Below, one piece after another: positions 18,205-26,514 of a DNA stretch of 64,000 nucleotides. The first letter of the stretch is position 1; each line of letters starts with the position of its first letter. The DNA comes from Methylomicrobium sp051061015. GTDB taxonomy: Bacteria; Pseudomonadota; Gammaproteobacteria; Methylococcales; Methylomonadaceae. The stretch covers positions 1 through 64,000 of the forward strand of contig JBPFEG010000064.1 of assembly GCA_051061015.1 (NCBI GenBank). Direction: 5' to 3'. Under the pieces are notes generated by a model. It ran no database searches. It was not told the origin of the DNA and saw nothing but the letters and a program-made list of their open reading frames with translations. The position numbers and the translations under genes were made by a program.

Positions 18205-18475
18205 ATGAATATAAAAAATATCCCCACAAATTCTGGACAAACTTTGCCTTATCCTGTTGCTGTGGACTTTAAAAATGAACTAGGAGTTAATTCATTTCAC
18301 CTACTCTTGAGGCATATATCTGGTGCCAAGGAATGCGAATAAAGAGGACATCTAGGCAAATGAAGATGTGCCCAAATATGAGGGATACTTCTTCGGCATG
18401 TATAGTATAAGCTCCGGCAAAGTGTGGGTAATCCTAGAATATAATGGGGCATTCACCACAATTTTATTACCCTAG
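18205..18475 (+). pseudogene. Broken small gene at the edge of the accessory block
   Basis: An ATG at 18205 with a GGAGG SD nine bases upstream opens 45 codons ending at 18342. The coding signal then continues in the +1 frame, past an in-frame TAG near 18353, through a well-formed stretch (Y-E-G-Y-F-F-G-M-Y-S-I-S-S-G-K-V-W-V) to a stop at 18475. Together they would make one ~90-residue protein broken by a frameshift and a stop. Divergent from the HIT gene. The product is not recognised. It could also be a real 45-residue ORF plus chance. Confidence 0.4.
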
Positions 18476-18489
18476 AAAACCATTAAGCC

Positions 18490-18534
18490 ATTGTTTTATA
18501 TTAAAACAATAACTTATCATCAATATTTATTGTT
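18490..18534. terminator. AT-rich double stem-loop after the GldG-type operon
   Basis: Two overlapping perfect inverted repeats: 9 bp at 18490-18498/18502-18510 (ATTGTTTTA, TAT loop) and 8 bp at 18505-18512/18527-18534 (AACAATAA). They lie directly after the stop of the leftward ABC operon. Likely terminator or mutually exclusive hairpins; no long U tract on either strand. Confidence 0.4.
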
Positions 18535-18537
18535 ATT

Positions 18538-19884
18538 TCACCGCCCCCTGCGTCGGCGCCAGATCATAAAACCCGTTCCAAGCAGACAGAGAGGCAGCAC
18601 GATCAAAAAGCCGAAGCCGATCACCGTAATACTGGTCACCGTCAGTTTCAAAGTCCGGTCGGGAGCGGTTTTAGCGGGAATGTCAATGAAACGATCATCA
18701 TGAATCAGCCAGTTGATCATTCGGAGTCCCATGTCCAGGTTGCCCGCATTATCGATATAACTGTTAGCGATGAAGTCGCCGTCGCCGACCGCGACGATGC
18801 GCTGCTCGTTGCCGTTTTCCAGATTCCGTGTCAATGCATAAGCCAGCGTTATCGGCCCCTGCTTTTCCGGACTATCCGGATGAAAACGGATCGTACCGGC
18901 CAACGGCCCGGTTTCAGTCCAGGACTCAGGACTACTACTCAGCAAGGGAACGCTCTCGTAATTGATATCGACATCGATGTCGAAGCCAGCCGCCGCTGGA
19001 TACACGGTCAGCGTCTGGAAGTTTCGGGTAACCGGATGGCGATTGTATTCGCTGACGATCACGAAGCTTGGGTCATTGATCCCGGCCAGTTTGGCGGCCT
19101 TATCGACTATCTGGCCCGGCAATGGGTGAATGCCGAGCACAGGCCAGATAAAATCGAGCGCCTTGTCGCCGGGATCGGTCAGCAGCAGCAGATTGCCGCC
19201 GCGTTGAATGTATTGCTTCACGATCTCGATTTCGCCGGGCAACAGCGAAACGGAAGGCGTGGGGATCACCAACAACGCCGAATTGTCCGGTATCGCCGGC
19301 AGCTTCGCCAGATTGACCATTTGCGCATTGATTTTGCGCCGGCGCAATTCCTTGCTGAAACGGTTCAGATCGAAATTCGCCTCGCCTTCGGGCGAACGTT
19401 CGCCGTGCCCGGTCAGAAAAGAAACCCACCGGTCTTCGGCATGTGTCAATTGCTGCAACGCATTGGTCAGCGTCGCTTCGTCGATAAAAGTCAGTTTTTC
19501 GCTGCGGCCCTGGTATTCGACCACGACCAGTCCTTCTTCGCCGATATTCAGCTCGCGGGCTTTTTGCGGATCGTTATTCGGATCAATAAAGTCCAGTTTT
19601 AAATCGGGTTTGAGATGAGTATAACGGTCGATCAAATGTGCGATTTGCAGACGTATTGGCAAGCCGCTCTTGATGTAAGCGACGATAGCGACTTTGCCCG
19701 GCATCGCCTGCAGTAGCTTCTGTGTCGCCGGCGAAAGGGTATTCGACCCTGTCCGAGTCCAATCGGCCTGATACGAGAAGCGCGTGCTCAACCATGCCGC
19801 GCCGCCGAGCGCACACAGAAACACCAACGTCAGGAGTCGGTTTTTCAGCCGGATTTGTTGATGCACATGGCGGGTCAGTTTCAT
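18538..19884 (-). CDS. GldG-family ABC transporter auxiliary/substrate-binding protein
   Basis: 448 residues from the ATG at 19884, which overlaps the permease stop as ATGA; the longer upstream frame is an artefact. N-terminal TM (about 16-33) followed by a large periplasmic GldG/IFT52-like domain (N-T-L-S-P-A-T-Q-K-L-L, F-I-D-P-N-N-D-P, Q-L-T-H-A-E-D-R, F-L-T-G-H-G-E-R-S-P) and a C-terminal TM (about 418-440) with an R-R-R-R-G-R tail. Third gene of an ABC-2 operon in the Gld/NosFY-like class. The DUF4340 gene often found next in such operons is absent. Confidence 0.85.
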   Translation of the reverse strand: MKLTRHVHQQIRLKNRLLTLVFLCALGGAAWLSTRFSYQADWTRTGSNTLSPATQKLLQAMPGKVAIVAYIKSGLPIRLQIAHLIDRYTHLKPDLKLDFIDPNNDPQKARELNIGEEGLVVVEYQGRSEKLTFIDEATLTNALQQLTHAEDRWVSFLTGHGERSPEGEANFDLNRFSKELRRRKINAQMVNLAKLPAIPDNSALLVIPTPSVSLLPGEIEIVKQYIQRGGNLLLLTDPGDKALDFIWPVLGIHPLPGQIVDKAAKLAGINDPSFVIVSEYNRHPVTRNFQTLTVYPAAAGFDIDVDINYESVPLLSSSPESWTETGPLAGTIRFHPDSPEKQGPITLAYALTRNLENGNEQRIVAVGDGDFIANSYIDNAGNLDMGLRMINWLIHDDRFIDIPAKTAPDRTLKLTVTSITVIGFGFLIVLPLCLLGTGFMIWRRRRGR

Positions 19885-20639
19885 TTCTGCAGGCGGTCGT
19901 AGTCGAGGCGGCGAATGCTCAGCATAATAAAAATGGCGATGAACAGCAGAAAATAGCCGATATCGGTGGTGCTGATTAAAGCGCTTTGCAGATTCTGGAA
20001 ATGCCGCAGTATCGACAGATATTCGAAGACATACGCCCGCTGTTCGCCCATGCCGGCGGTCCAGTCCAGAATCCACAGCAGGAGCAGCAAGCCGAAGGCG
20101 CTCATCGCGGCGATCGTCGGATGGCTCGCGATACAGGAGGTATAAAGCCCCGTCGCCGCAAAAGCCGCAGCCAGAAGGGCCAGCGCCAGCAGATTTGCGG
20201 CAAATTTACCCAGGTCCAGGTCGCCGCCGACCAGCAAGGACAACGGCATCAGGGCAGTCAACACGATCATGACCAATAACAAGCCGACGACGCCGAGATA
20301 TTTCCCGATTACGATCTCGGCATTGGATACCGGCGCAGACAACAGCAGCGCAAGCGTTTTATTCCGCCGTTCCTCCGTTATCAGGCGCATCGTCAACAGT
20401 GGAGTGACCAGCATCAAGATGATGCCGGCATTGCCGAACAGCGGCGTCACAACCACGTCGGTCAGTCCCGGCGCATTGTCGAGTGCTGCCAGCTTCGGTT
20501 GCAGCATGTTAAAGGTTTCGACCTGGGTCAGAAACAGAAAAGCCAGAATCGCCTGTAAAATCGCCAACAAAGTCCAGGCCAGCGGCGATAAAAACAGCGA
20601 TTTAAACTCGCGGGCGGCGATCGTGAATGCCATTTTCAT
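19881..20639 (-). CDS. ABC-2 type transporter permease (GldF-like)
   Basis: 252 residues from the ATG at 20639, chosen because it overlaps the ATPase stop as ATGA. Six TM segments in the ABC-2 arrangement, beginning with A-R-E-F-K-S-L-F-x-S-P-L-A-W, and the E-E-R-R-N-K-T-L-A-L-L-L-S-A-P cytoplasmic motif typical of this permease family. Partner of the ATPase and GldG-like protein. Substrate unknown. Confidence 0.88.
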   Translation of the reverse strand: MKMAFTIAAREFKSLFLSPLAWTLLAILQAILAFLFLTQVETFNMLQPKLAALDNAPGLTDVVVTPLFGNAGIILMLVTPLLTMRLITEERRNKTLALLLSAPVSNAEIVIGKYLGVVGLLLVMIVLTALMPLSLLVGGDLDLGKFAANLLALALLAAAFAATGLYTSCIASHPTIAAMSAFGLLLLLWILDWTAGMGEQRAYVFEYLSILRHFQNLQSALISTTDIGYFLLFIAIFIMLSIRRLDYDRLQK

Positions 20640-21571
20640 TCCGAACCGGCCTCCGTTTCCCAGGTCAATTGAATAAATACGTCTTCGAGCGATTTTTTGA
20701 CCGGCGCAAGCTCCTCCAAACCCCATCCCGCGGCGACAATCAATTCGGCAAGCTGCTTGGCAGGATTGTTATTAACGGCGTGATGCACGAGCAGTCGATT
20801 GCCAGCCAAGGGCTCGACCGACAACACGCCAGGTAATGCCGACAACGCCTTCAGATCAGGCGGCAGACGGGTAATTACTTCCAGAGTACAACTGTGCATG
20901 TGCCGCTGCAATCCCTCGATTGTTTCATGCAGAACCAGGCGGCCCTGATGGATGATCTGGACATGGGTGCAGGACTCTTCGACTTCGGTCAGGATATGAG
21001 TCGACAAGATAATGCCGTGCTCCCGGCCAAGTTCGCGTATCAGCGCCCTTATCTCGCGTATTTGTAAGGGATCGAGGCCGACTGTCGGCTCGTCCAGAAT
21101 GATCACTTTCGGATTATGCAGAATCGCCTGCGCGATGCCGGTACGCTGCTGGAAACCCTTCGATAGATTACCGATCAGCCGCTCCTGCATTTCATTCAGA
21201 CCGCAGCGCTCCCGCGCCCGTTTGACTGCCTCAGGAACGGCTTTTTTATCGACGCCATGCAGTTCGGCACAATAGGTCAGGAATTCGTTAACCGTCAAAT
21301 CCCGATATAGAGGCGGCGTATCGGGCAGATAGCCCAGATTGCGCTTGGCTTCTTTCGGCCGGTCAAGCAGATCGATGCCGTTGATCCGGATCTGGCCGGT
21401 ACTGGGCGCCAGGTTGCCGCAGAGCATCTGCATCGTAGTGGTCTTACCGGCGCCATTCGGCCCGAGCAGACCGAGCACTTCGCCCTGATTCAGCGTAAAA
21501 CTCACGTCATCGACGGCGCACTGGTTTCCGTAATAGCGGGACAGATGATTGGCTTCGACAAGAACGGTCAT
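20636..21571 (-). CDS. ABC transporter ATP-binding protein (GldA/CcmA-like)
   Basis: 311 residues. Walker A G-L-L-G-P-N-G-A-G-K-T-T (about 34-45), signature L-S-K-G-F-Q-Q-R, Walker B V-I-I-L-D-E-P-T-V-G-L-D-P and switch H (S-T-H-I-L-T-E-V). A ~90-residue C-terminal extension is typical of ABC-2 ATPases. First gene of the ATPase-permease-GldG operon, with ATGA coupling to the permease. Starts 7 bases after hflD ends, so they may be co-transcribed. Confidence 0.93.
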   Translation of the reverse strand: MTVLVEANHLSRYYGNQCAVDDVSFTLNQGEVLGLLGPNGAGKTTTMQMLCGNLAPSTGQIRINGIDLLDRPKEAKRNLGYLPDTPPLYRDLTVNEFLTYCAELHGVDKKAVPEAVKRARERCGLNEMQERLIGNLSKGFQQRTGIAQAILHNPKVIILDEPTVGLDPLQIREIRALIRELGREHGIILSTHILTEVEESCTHVQIIHQGRLVLHETIEGLQRHMHSCTLEVITRLPPDLKALSALPGVLSVEPLAGNRLLVHHAVNNNPAKQLAELIVAAGWGLEELAPVKKSLEDVFIQLTWETEAGSE

Positions 21572-21578
21572 TATGATA

Positions 21579-22202
21579 TCAAACCTGCTTCACCAGGTTT
21601 TCCAGCTCGTTCCGGATTTTTTTGCGGTAGAAAATGAATTTCCAGCGGGCACCGCCGCATTGCTTCCAAAGGATCGCCGACCGGATGCCGGCAAGCAGCA
21701 GCGCTCTGATCTTGTTCACGGTATCGGGACGCGACAGGTAAACCTGCTCGCCGTTCACCATGATGCGGGGCTGCAGCGTGCTGACCGTGCTGTGATAGAC
21801 TTCGCCGAGATTGGCCAGCACGTTTTCATGAAGCATTCCGAAATGCTCGCTTTGCGCCTGGGCTTTCTCGACGCCGCTCCGGATCGCATCGAGCAAATCC
21901 TTACGCGATGACAGCTGGTTTTCCAGAAACACCAAGGTTGCCGCATAGCGCGCCTGTTCCGGATTCTCGACCCGGTAACCGGACATTTGTGACTGCAACT
22001 GCCTGAGGCCGAGTTTCAAACCGTTCAGGCCGCTGTAAACGTCCAGCACACTGCCCGAATCGATTTTCAGCACGCTGCCGATGCTGGCGTTCAGCGCCTC
22101 CTGATCGCATGTCCCTTTTGTCGCCAATTGCTGCACCAGAGCCGCCGCCTGTGCAATGCCCGCCAGCGCGATCGTTTGATTGGTTAAGGTTTTTAATTCC
22201 AT
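21579..22202 (-). CDS. hflD: High frequency lysogenization protein HflD homologue
   Basis: 207 residues from ATG 22202 (a GTG at 22211 is possible). All-helical; matches the E. coli HflD pattern: T-I-A-L-A-G-I-A-Q-A-A-A-L-V-Q-Q-L-A near the start, L-E-N-Q-L-S-S-R-K in the middle and K-I-R-A-L-L-L-A-G-I-R-S-A-I-L-W-K-Q-C-G-G near the end. In E. coli it is a peripheral membrane protein that binds lambda CII. There it neighbours mnmA and purB; here it precedes an ABC-2 operon on the same strand. Confidence 0.9.
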   Translation of the reverse strand: MELKTLTNQTIALAGIAQAAALVQQLATKGTCDQEALNASIGSVLKIDSGSVLDVYSGLNGLKLGLRQLQSQMSGYRVENPEQARYAATLVFLENQLSSRKDLLDAIRSGVEKAQAQSEHFGMLHENVLANLGEVYHSTVSTLQPRIMVNGEQVYLSRPDTVNKIRALLLAGIRSAILWKQCGGARWKFIFYRKKIRNELENLVKQV

Positions 22203-22260
22203 GATGTGCACAAAGGTGATTCACCAAGCAAAGTAAGCGACGCCCACTCTTCCTCCTTTC

Positions 22261-22304
22261 ATTTATATCATGATTATCCGGTTTCAGTCGAGTATGATAT
22301 AAAT
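22261..22304. promoter_or_regulatory. Perfect 11-bp inverted repeat in the hflD / copper-chaperone divergent region
   Basis: ATTTATATCAT at 22261-22271 is repeated as its exact reverse complement ATGATATAAAT at 22294-22304, centres 33 bases apart (about three helical turns). It ends 30 bases before the ATG of the copper chaperone, within its promoter region, so a dimeric or cooperative repressor/activator site is inferred. It does not look like a typical CueR box. Confidence 0.5.
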
Positions 22305-22334
22305 ACCCTATTTTATGAGCATAAGGTGATTACC

Positions 22335-22544
22335 ATGGCTGAATCCATTGAGTTGACGGTTACCGGAATGAAATGCGGCGGCTGCGAAGCGAATGTCAAA
22401 AGCAAGTTGGGAACGATCGACGGCGTGCTCTCGGTCACCGCATCGAGCAAGGACAAAAAGGTCGGCGTCGCCTATGATGCTGCAAAGACCGACCTGGAGG
22501 CGATCAAGACAGCAATTACCGAGGCCGGTTTTTCGGTCGAATAA
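22335..22544 (+). CDS. copZ: HMA-domain copper chaperone (CopZ-like)
   Basis: 69 residues, a single heavy-metal-associated domain with G-M-K-C-G-G-C (about residues 11-17) as the Cu(I) site. Start set at the ATG at 22335, with AAGGTGA eight bases upstream; the longer frame adds a non-homologous leader. It lies 25 bases before copA and presumably passes Cu(I) to it. Confidence 0.92.
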   Translation: MAESIELTVTGMKCGGCEANVKSKLGTIDGVLSVTASSKDKKVGVAYDAAKTDLEAIKTAITEAGFSVE

Positions 22545-22569
22545 CTTCCTTTAGCGCTGGAGAGACGTC

Positions 22570-24801
22570 ATGAGTAAAGACGAAACGGCGGACGAACTGC
22601 GCCTGTCGATTTTAGGCATGAGCTGCGCCGGTTGCGTCAGTGCCGTCGAAAGCGCACTGACCGGCGTAGCCGGCGTAACCGAAGTCAGCGTGAACTTTGC
22701 GGACCATTCCGCGGCCGTGAAAGGCCAGCTCAACCCCGAACTATTAATCAAGGCGGTCGAAGACGCTGGTTACGAGGCGGCCCTGATGGAAGGTTTCGAA
22801 GATCCTGCGCAGCAGGAGCAACAGGAACTGGCGCGTTACCGGATGCTGCTGAAAAAAGCGGCGGTCGCGGGAACCTTCGGCGCGTTTCTGATGCTGCTTG
22901 AAATGGCCGGCTGGCTGCCCGACATGGGCTCTCAAGCCGGACGCTGGTTCTGGCCGGAAGTCGCATTACTGACTCTGGCAGTGTTGATTTACTCCGGCGC
23001 ACATATTTATCAGGGCGCACTAAAAGCCCTCCAGTCCGGGCAGGCGAACATGGATACGCTGATTGCAGTCGGCACCGGGGCCGCCTGGCTCTACTCCTGC
23101 ATCGTGATCGAGTATTACGGCAGTCTCCCTTCCCTAGCCAAGCACGCTTATTTCGAAGCCGCGGTCGTGATCCTCGCTTTCATCAATCTGGGTTCAGGCC
23201 TTGAAACAAGAGCCCGAGGCAAAACCTCTTCGGCGATCCGCCAGTTGATCGGCCTGCAGCCGCGTACGGCCCGGGTTGTGCGGAACGGCGCGGAACTCGA
23301 CGTGCCGATCGAGGAAGTCGGCCTCGGCGAAACGCTCAGGGTCCGGCCGGGCGAGAAAATCGCGGTCGACGGGGTGCTGATCGAAGGTCATTCGGCAGTC
23401 GACGAATCGATGCTGACCGGCGAACCGATGCCGGTCGAAAAAATCGAAGGTTCCACGGTTGCCGCCGGCACGATGAACCAGCGCGGCAGTTTCCTGTTCA
23501 AGGCGACCCGGATCGGCCGCGATACCGCCCTCGCGCAGATCATCCACAGCGTGCGCCAGGCGCAGAACAGCAAACCGGAAATCGCGCGCCTGGCCGACCG
23601 GATTTCCGCGGTCTTCGTACCGGCCGTGATCGGTTTGTCGATCTTCACGTTCCTGGTCTGGTACGTTTTAGGCCCCGAGCCGGCCCTGGGCTATGCATTC
23701 GGCACCTCGATGACCGTTTTAGTGATCGCCTGCCCTTGCGCGCTGGGTCTCGCCACGCCGATCTCGGTGATGGTCGCGGTCGGCAAGGCCGCGCAAACCG
23801 GAATTCTGATCCGCAAAGGCGACGCCTTGCAGGCGGCAGGCAAACTGACCTGTCTGGTTCTGGACAAGACCGGAACGGTCACCCAGGGCAAACCGAAGGT
23901 CGTATCGATCGAAGGGGCCGGCGATTTTTCGGAAAAAGAAGTGCTGCAACTGGCGGCCAGCCTTGAAGCCGGTTCGGAACATCCCCTGGCAGCGGCCGTG
24001 CTGGCGGCAGCCAAGGAAAAATCCATTGCGCCGCAAAAAATTACGCATTTTAAAGCGATCACGGGCCACGGCGTCGAGGCCACGCAAGGCGGCCGCCGCA
24101 TCGTATTCGGCAATCGGGCGCTGCTGGAGCAAAAGCATATCGATATCGGGGCATATCAGGATACCCTGACAAAACTCAGCGCCGAAGGACAAACCCCGAT
24201 GCTGCTCGCGGTCGACCAGAAATTCGCCGGCATCGTCGCGGTCGCCGATCCGATCAAATCCGATTCAGCGGCGGCGGTACAACGGCTGCGCCGCCTGGGC
24301 ATCCGCGTGCTAATGGTAACCGGCGACAATCCGATCACCGCCCAGGCAATCGCGAAGGAAGCCGGCATCGACGAAGTCAGGGCGCAAGTACTGCCGCAGG
24401 ATAAGGCGGCTGTGGTCAAAGAACTGCAAGCGCAGGGTGAAACGGTCGGCATGGTCGGCGACGGAATCAACGATGCGCCGGCACTCGCGCAAGCCGATGT
24501 CGGCCTCGCGATCGGCACCGGCACCGATGTCGCGATCGAAAGCGCAGACGTCGTGATCCTGCAGGGCTCGCTGCTGAAAGTACCGGAAGTGATCCGGCTG
24601 TCGCAGCTGACCGTTGCAAACATCAAGCAAAACCTGTTCGGTGCCTTTTTTTACAATACGATCAGCATCCCGGTTGCGGCCGGCCTTTTGTATCCGTTCA
24701 CAGGCATTCTGCTGAATCCGATGATCGCGGGCGCAGCCATGGCGATGTCGTCGCTGACCGTGGTCAGCAATGCAAACCGCTTGCGCTGGCAAAAACTTTG
24801 A
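22570..24801 (+). CDS. copA: P1B-type Cu(I)-translocating ATPase CopA
   Basis: 743 residues. One N-terminal HMA domain (G-M-S-C-A-G-C, near 15-21), eight TMs, the T-G-E-P actuator loop, the C-P-C-A-L metal-transport motif in TM6, D-K-T-G-T phosphorylation site, H-P nucleotide-binding dipeptide (S-E-H-P-L) and G-D-G-I-N-D hinge. Exports Cu(I) from the cytoplasm at the inner membrane. SD GGAGAGACGTC before ATG. Operon partner of the chaperone just upstream. Confidence 0.96.
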   Translation: MSKDETADELRLSILGMSCAGCVSAVESALTGVAGVTEVSVNFADHSAAVKGQLNPELLIKAVEDAGYEAALMEGFEDPAQQEQQELARYRMLLKKAAVAGTFGAFLMLLEMAGWLPDMGSQAGRWFWPEVALLTLAVLIYSGAHIYQGALKALQSGQANMDTLIAVGTGAAWLYSCIVIEYYGSLPSLAKHAYFEAAVVILAFINLGSGLETRARGKTSSAIRQLIGLQPRTARVVRNGAELDVPIEEVGLGETLRVRPGEKIAVDGVLIEGHSAVDESMLTGEPMPVEKIEGSTVAAGTMNQRGSFLFKATRIGRDTALAQIIHSVRQAQNSKPEIARLADRISAVFVPAVIGLSIFTFLVWYVLGPEPALGYAFGTSMTVLVIACPCALGLATPISVMVAVGKAAQTGILIRKGDALQAAGKLTCLVLDKTGTVTQGKPKVVSIEGAGDFSEKEVLQLAASLEAGSEHPLAAAVLAAAKEKSIAPQKITHFKAITGHGVEATQGGRRIVFGNRALLEQKHIDIGAYQDTLTKLSAEGQTPMLLAVDQKFAGIVAVADPIKSDSAAAVQRLRRLGIRVLMVTGDNPITAQAIAKEAGIDEVRAQVLPQDKAAVVKELQAQGETVGMVGDGINDAPALAQADVGLAIGTGTDVAIESADVVILQGSLLKVPEVIRLSQLTVANIKQNLFGAFFYNTISIPVAAGLLYPFTGILLNPMIAGAAMAMSSLTVVSNANRLRWQKL

Positions 24802-24890
24802 ACCTGAGACCGGAATAATGGCGACAGAACAGCGCCTGTCCCCTACAATTAATCCGCCTACCCTGGACACTAGCCGTCAATACACAAGGA

Positions 24891-25343
24891 ATGTTTAAAT
24901 TGCTGGGCCGGTACCAAAACATAAGGAAGCTCATAGCCTTGGCAAGCATTTATTATTGCCTGGGTTTGTACCCGATTTTTGCCGACGCAGCGGAAATCAT
25001 CGTCAATGCCTCAGTGCCCCCTGCGCGCTATTCACGCACGGATACCCGCGCGATCTTTGCTATGCAACTGAGAATCTGGCCTAACGGCGAGCCGATCAAA
25101 GTCTTTACACTGGCCGATGACAACCCGATCCATAAAGACTTCGTGAAAAACAATCTGAACATGTTTCCCCATCAATTCAGACGCGCCTGGGATCGGATGA
25201 CCTATTCCGGCACCGGTATCGCTCCGATTCAGCTTGACTCGGAACAGGAGATGATCGAAAAAGTCATGACTACGCCGAATGCGATCGGCTACGTAAGCAG
25301 GAAACCAGAGAATGCGAAAATTCGCCTGTTCGACTATCAATAG
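24891..25343 (+). CDS. Small PstS-like substrate-binding-domain protein
   Basis: 150 residues. Signal peptide (about 1-33, ending F-A-D-A-A), then a half-size type 2 periplasmic binding domain as in phosphate-binding proteins (I-F-A-M-Q-L-R-I-W-P-N-G, F-V-K-N-N-L-N-M, Y-S-G-T-G, I-G-Y-V-S-R). The ATG sits directly after AAGGA with no spacing; a TTG at 24900 has the SD at normal distance, so the true start may be there. First gene of a three-gene run with the barrel and the GGDEF/EAL protein, overlapping the next gene by 32 bases. Probably a periplasmic sensor partner rather than a transporter part. Confidence 0.75.
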   Translation: MFKLLGRYQNIRKLIALASIYYCLGLYPIFADAAEIIVNASVPPARYSRTDTRAIFAMQLRIWPNGEPIKVFTLADDNPIHKDFVKNNLNMFPHQFRRAWDRMTYSGTGIAPIQLDSEQEMIEKVMTTPNAIGYVSRKPENAKIRLFDYQ

Positions 25344-26508
25344 CCTGCTGTTTTTATGGGCCCTGTTGAGTCTGCCTCAGGCGGCGACAGCCACTGCTTT
25401 GCCGGACGAAATCCAGGTGCACGGCTTTCTCGCGCAAAGCCTGTTCCACACCTCGGACAATAATCTGTTCGGGCAAAGCGACGACGGCATCAGCCTCGGC
25501 ATCACCGAGATCGGCCTGAATGCCTCCTACCAAGCGCACGAACGGCTGAGCTTCGCGATTCAAGGGCTTTACCGCCGTGCCGGCGATATCGACCGTGGCA
25601 GCGTCCGGGTCGATTACGGACTCGCCGATCTGACGCTGTGGGAGCATGAGGCGGGACGGATCGGGATTCGCGGCGGGCGAACCAAAATTCCATTTGGACT
25701 GTATAATGAGACCCGCGATGTCGCGTTCACACACCCGACGATCCTGTTGCCGCAAGGCATCTATTTCGACCGCTCTCGCTCCCTGCTGACCTCGGCCGAT
25801 GGAGGCTCGTTTTATCTCGAGCACCATACCGATTACGGCGATTTCAACTTTAAATTCAATTACGCCTCGCCGCTCGGCAATAATCAGGAAATCCGCTCGA
25901 CGCTGTTAGGTCCCGCGGCCCAGGGCGAATTTTCGGCTGAGCCCGCGATCGCGACGCAGCTCAGCTATGAAATCAACGGCGGCGAGTATATCTTCGCCAT
26001 CAGCCATATGGATCTGAAACTCGATTATGATCCGCAGCCCGGCGAAAGGCTCAAGGCCGGCCGTTCGCATATCCGGCCATTGATGTTTTCCGCGCAGTAT
26101 AATGGCGAAAAATTCACCCTGACCGGCGAATATGATTATCGCTGGAACACATCGAAAGGCTATGGCGCGCTACCCGATAAAAATTCGGCCACCGAAAGCT
26201 GGTATATCGAGGGCAGTTATCGGTTTTTGCCGAAATGGCAGGTTACCTTGCGCTATGATACGATTTATGCCGATGTCAACAACCGTCACGGCGAAGGTCT
26301 TAACCGACTCGGCCTGCCCAGTCATATCGCCTTTGCCCAGGACTGGATGTTCGGCTTGCGCTGGGACATCAATAAGAGCTGGATGGTACGCGGCGAATAT
26401 CATCGGGTGCACGGGACCATGTGGCTGCCGCAGGCCGATAACCGGGATCCTCTCCAAACTGCGCCGGACTGGGACTTGTTCGGAGTGCAAATGTCTTTCC
26501 GCTTTTAG
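25312..26508 (+). CDS. Outer-membrane beta-barrel (porin-like) protein
   Basis: 398 residues. Signal peptide (about 1-26, ending A-T-A-T-A), then alternating amphipathic strands and a terminal Phe (M-S-F-R-F), the barrel C-terminal signature. G-G-R-T-K-I-P-F-G-L-Y-N-E-T-R is the conserved segment of the porin-like group that accompanies PstS-like proteins and GGDEF/EAL sensors. Overlaps the PstS-like gene by 32 bases and ends 6 bases before the sensor gene, so one transcript is likely. Confidence 0.82.
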   Translation: MRKFACSTINSLLFLWALLSLPQAATATALPDEIQVHGFLAQSLFHTSDNNLFGQSDDGISLGITEIGLNASYQAHERLSFAIQGLYRRAGDIDRGSVRVDYGLADLTLWEHEAGRIGIRGGRTKIPFGLYNETRDVAFTHPTILLPQGIYFDRSRSLLTSADGGSFYLEHHTDYGDFNFKFNYASPLGNNQEIRSTLLGPAAQGEFSAEPAIATQLSYEINGGEYIFAISHMDLKLDYDPQPGERLKAGRSHIRPLMFSAQYNGEKFTLTGEYDYRWNTSKGYGALPDKNSATESWYIEGSYRFLPKWQVTLRYDTIYADVNNRHGEGLNRLGLPSHIAFAQDWMFGLRWDINKSWMVRGEYHRVHGTMWLPQADNRDPLQTAPDWDLFGVQMSFRF

Positions 26509-26514
26509 CCCGCC

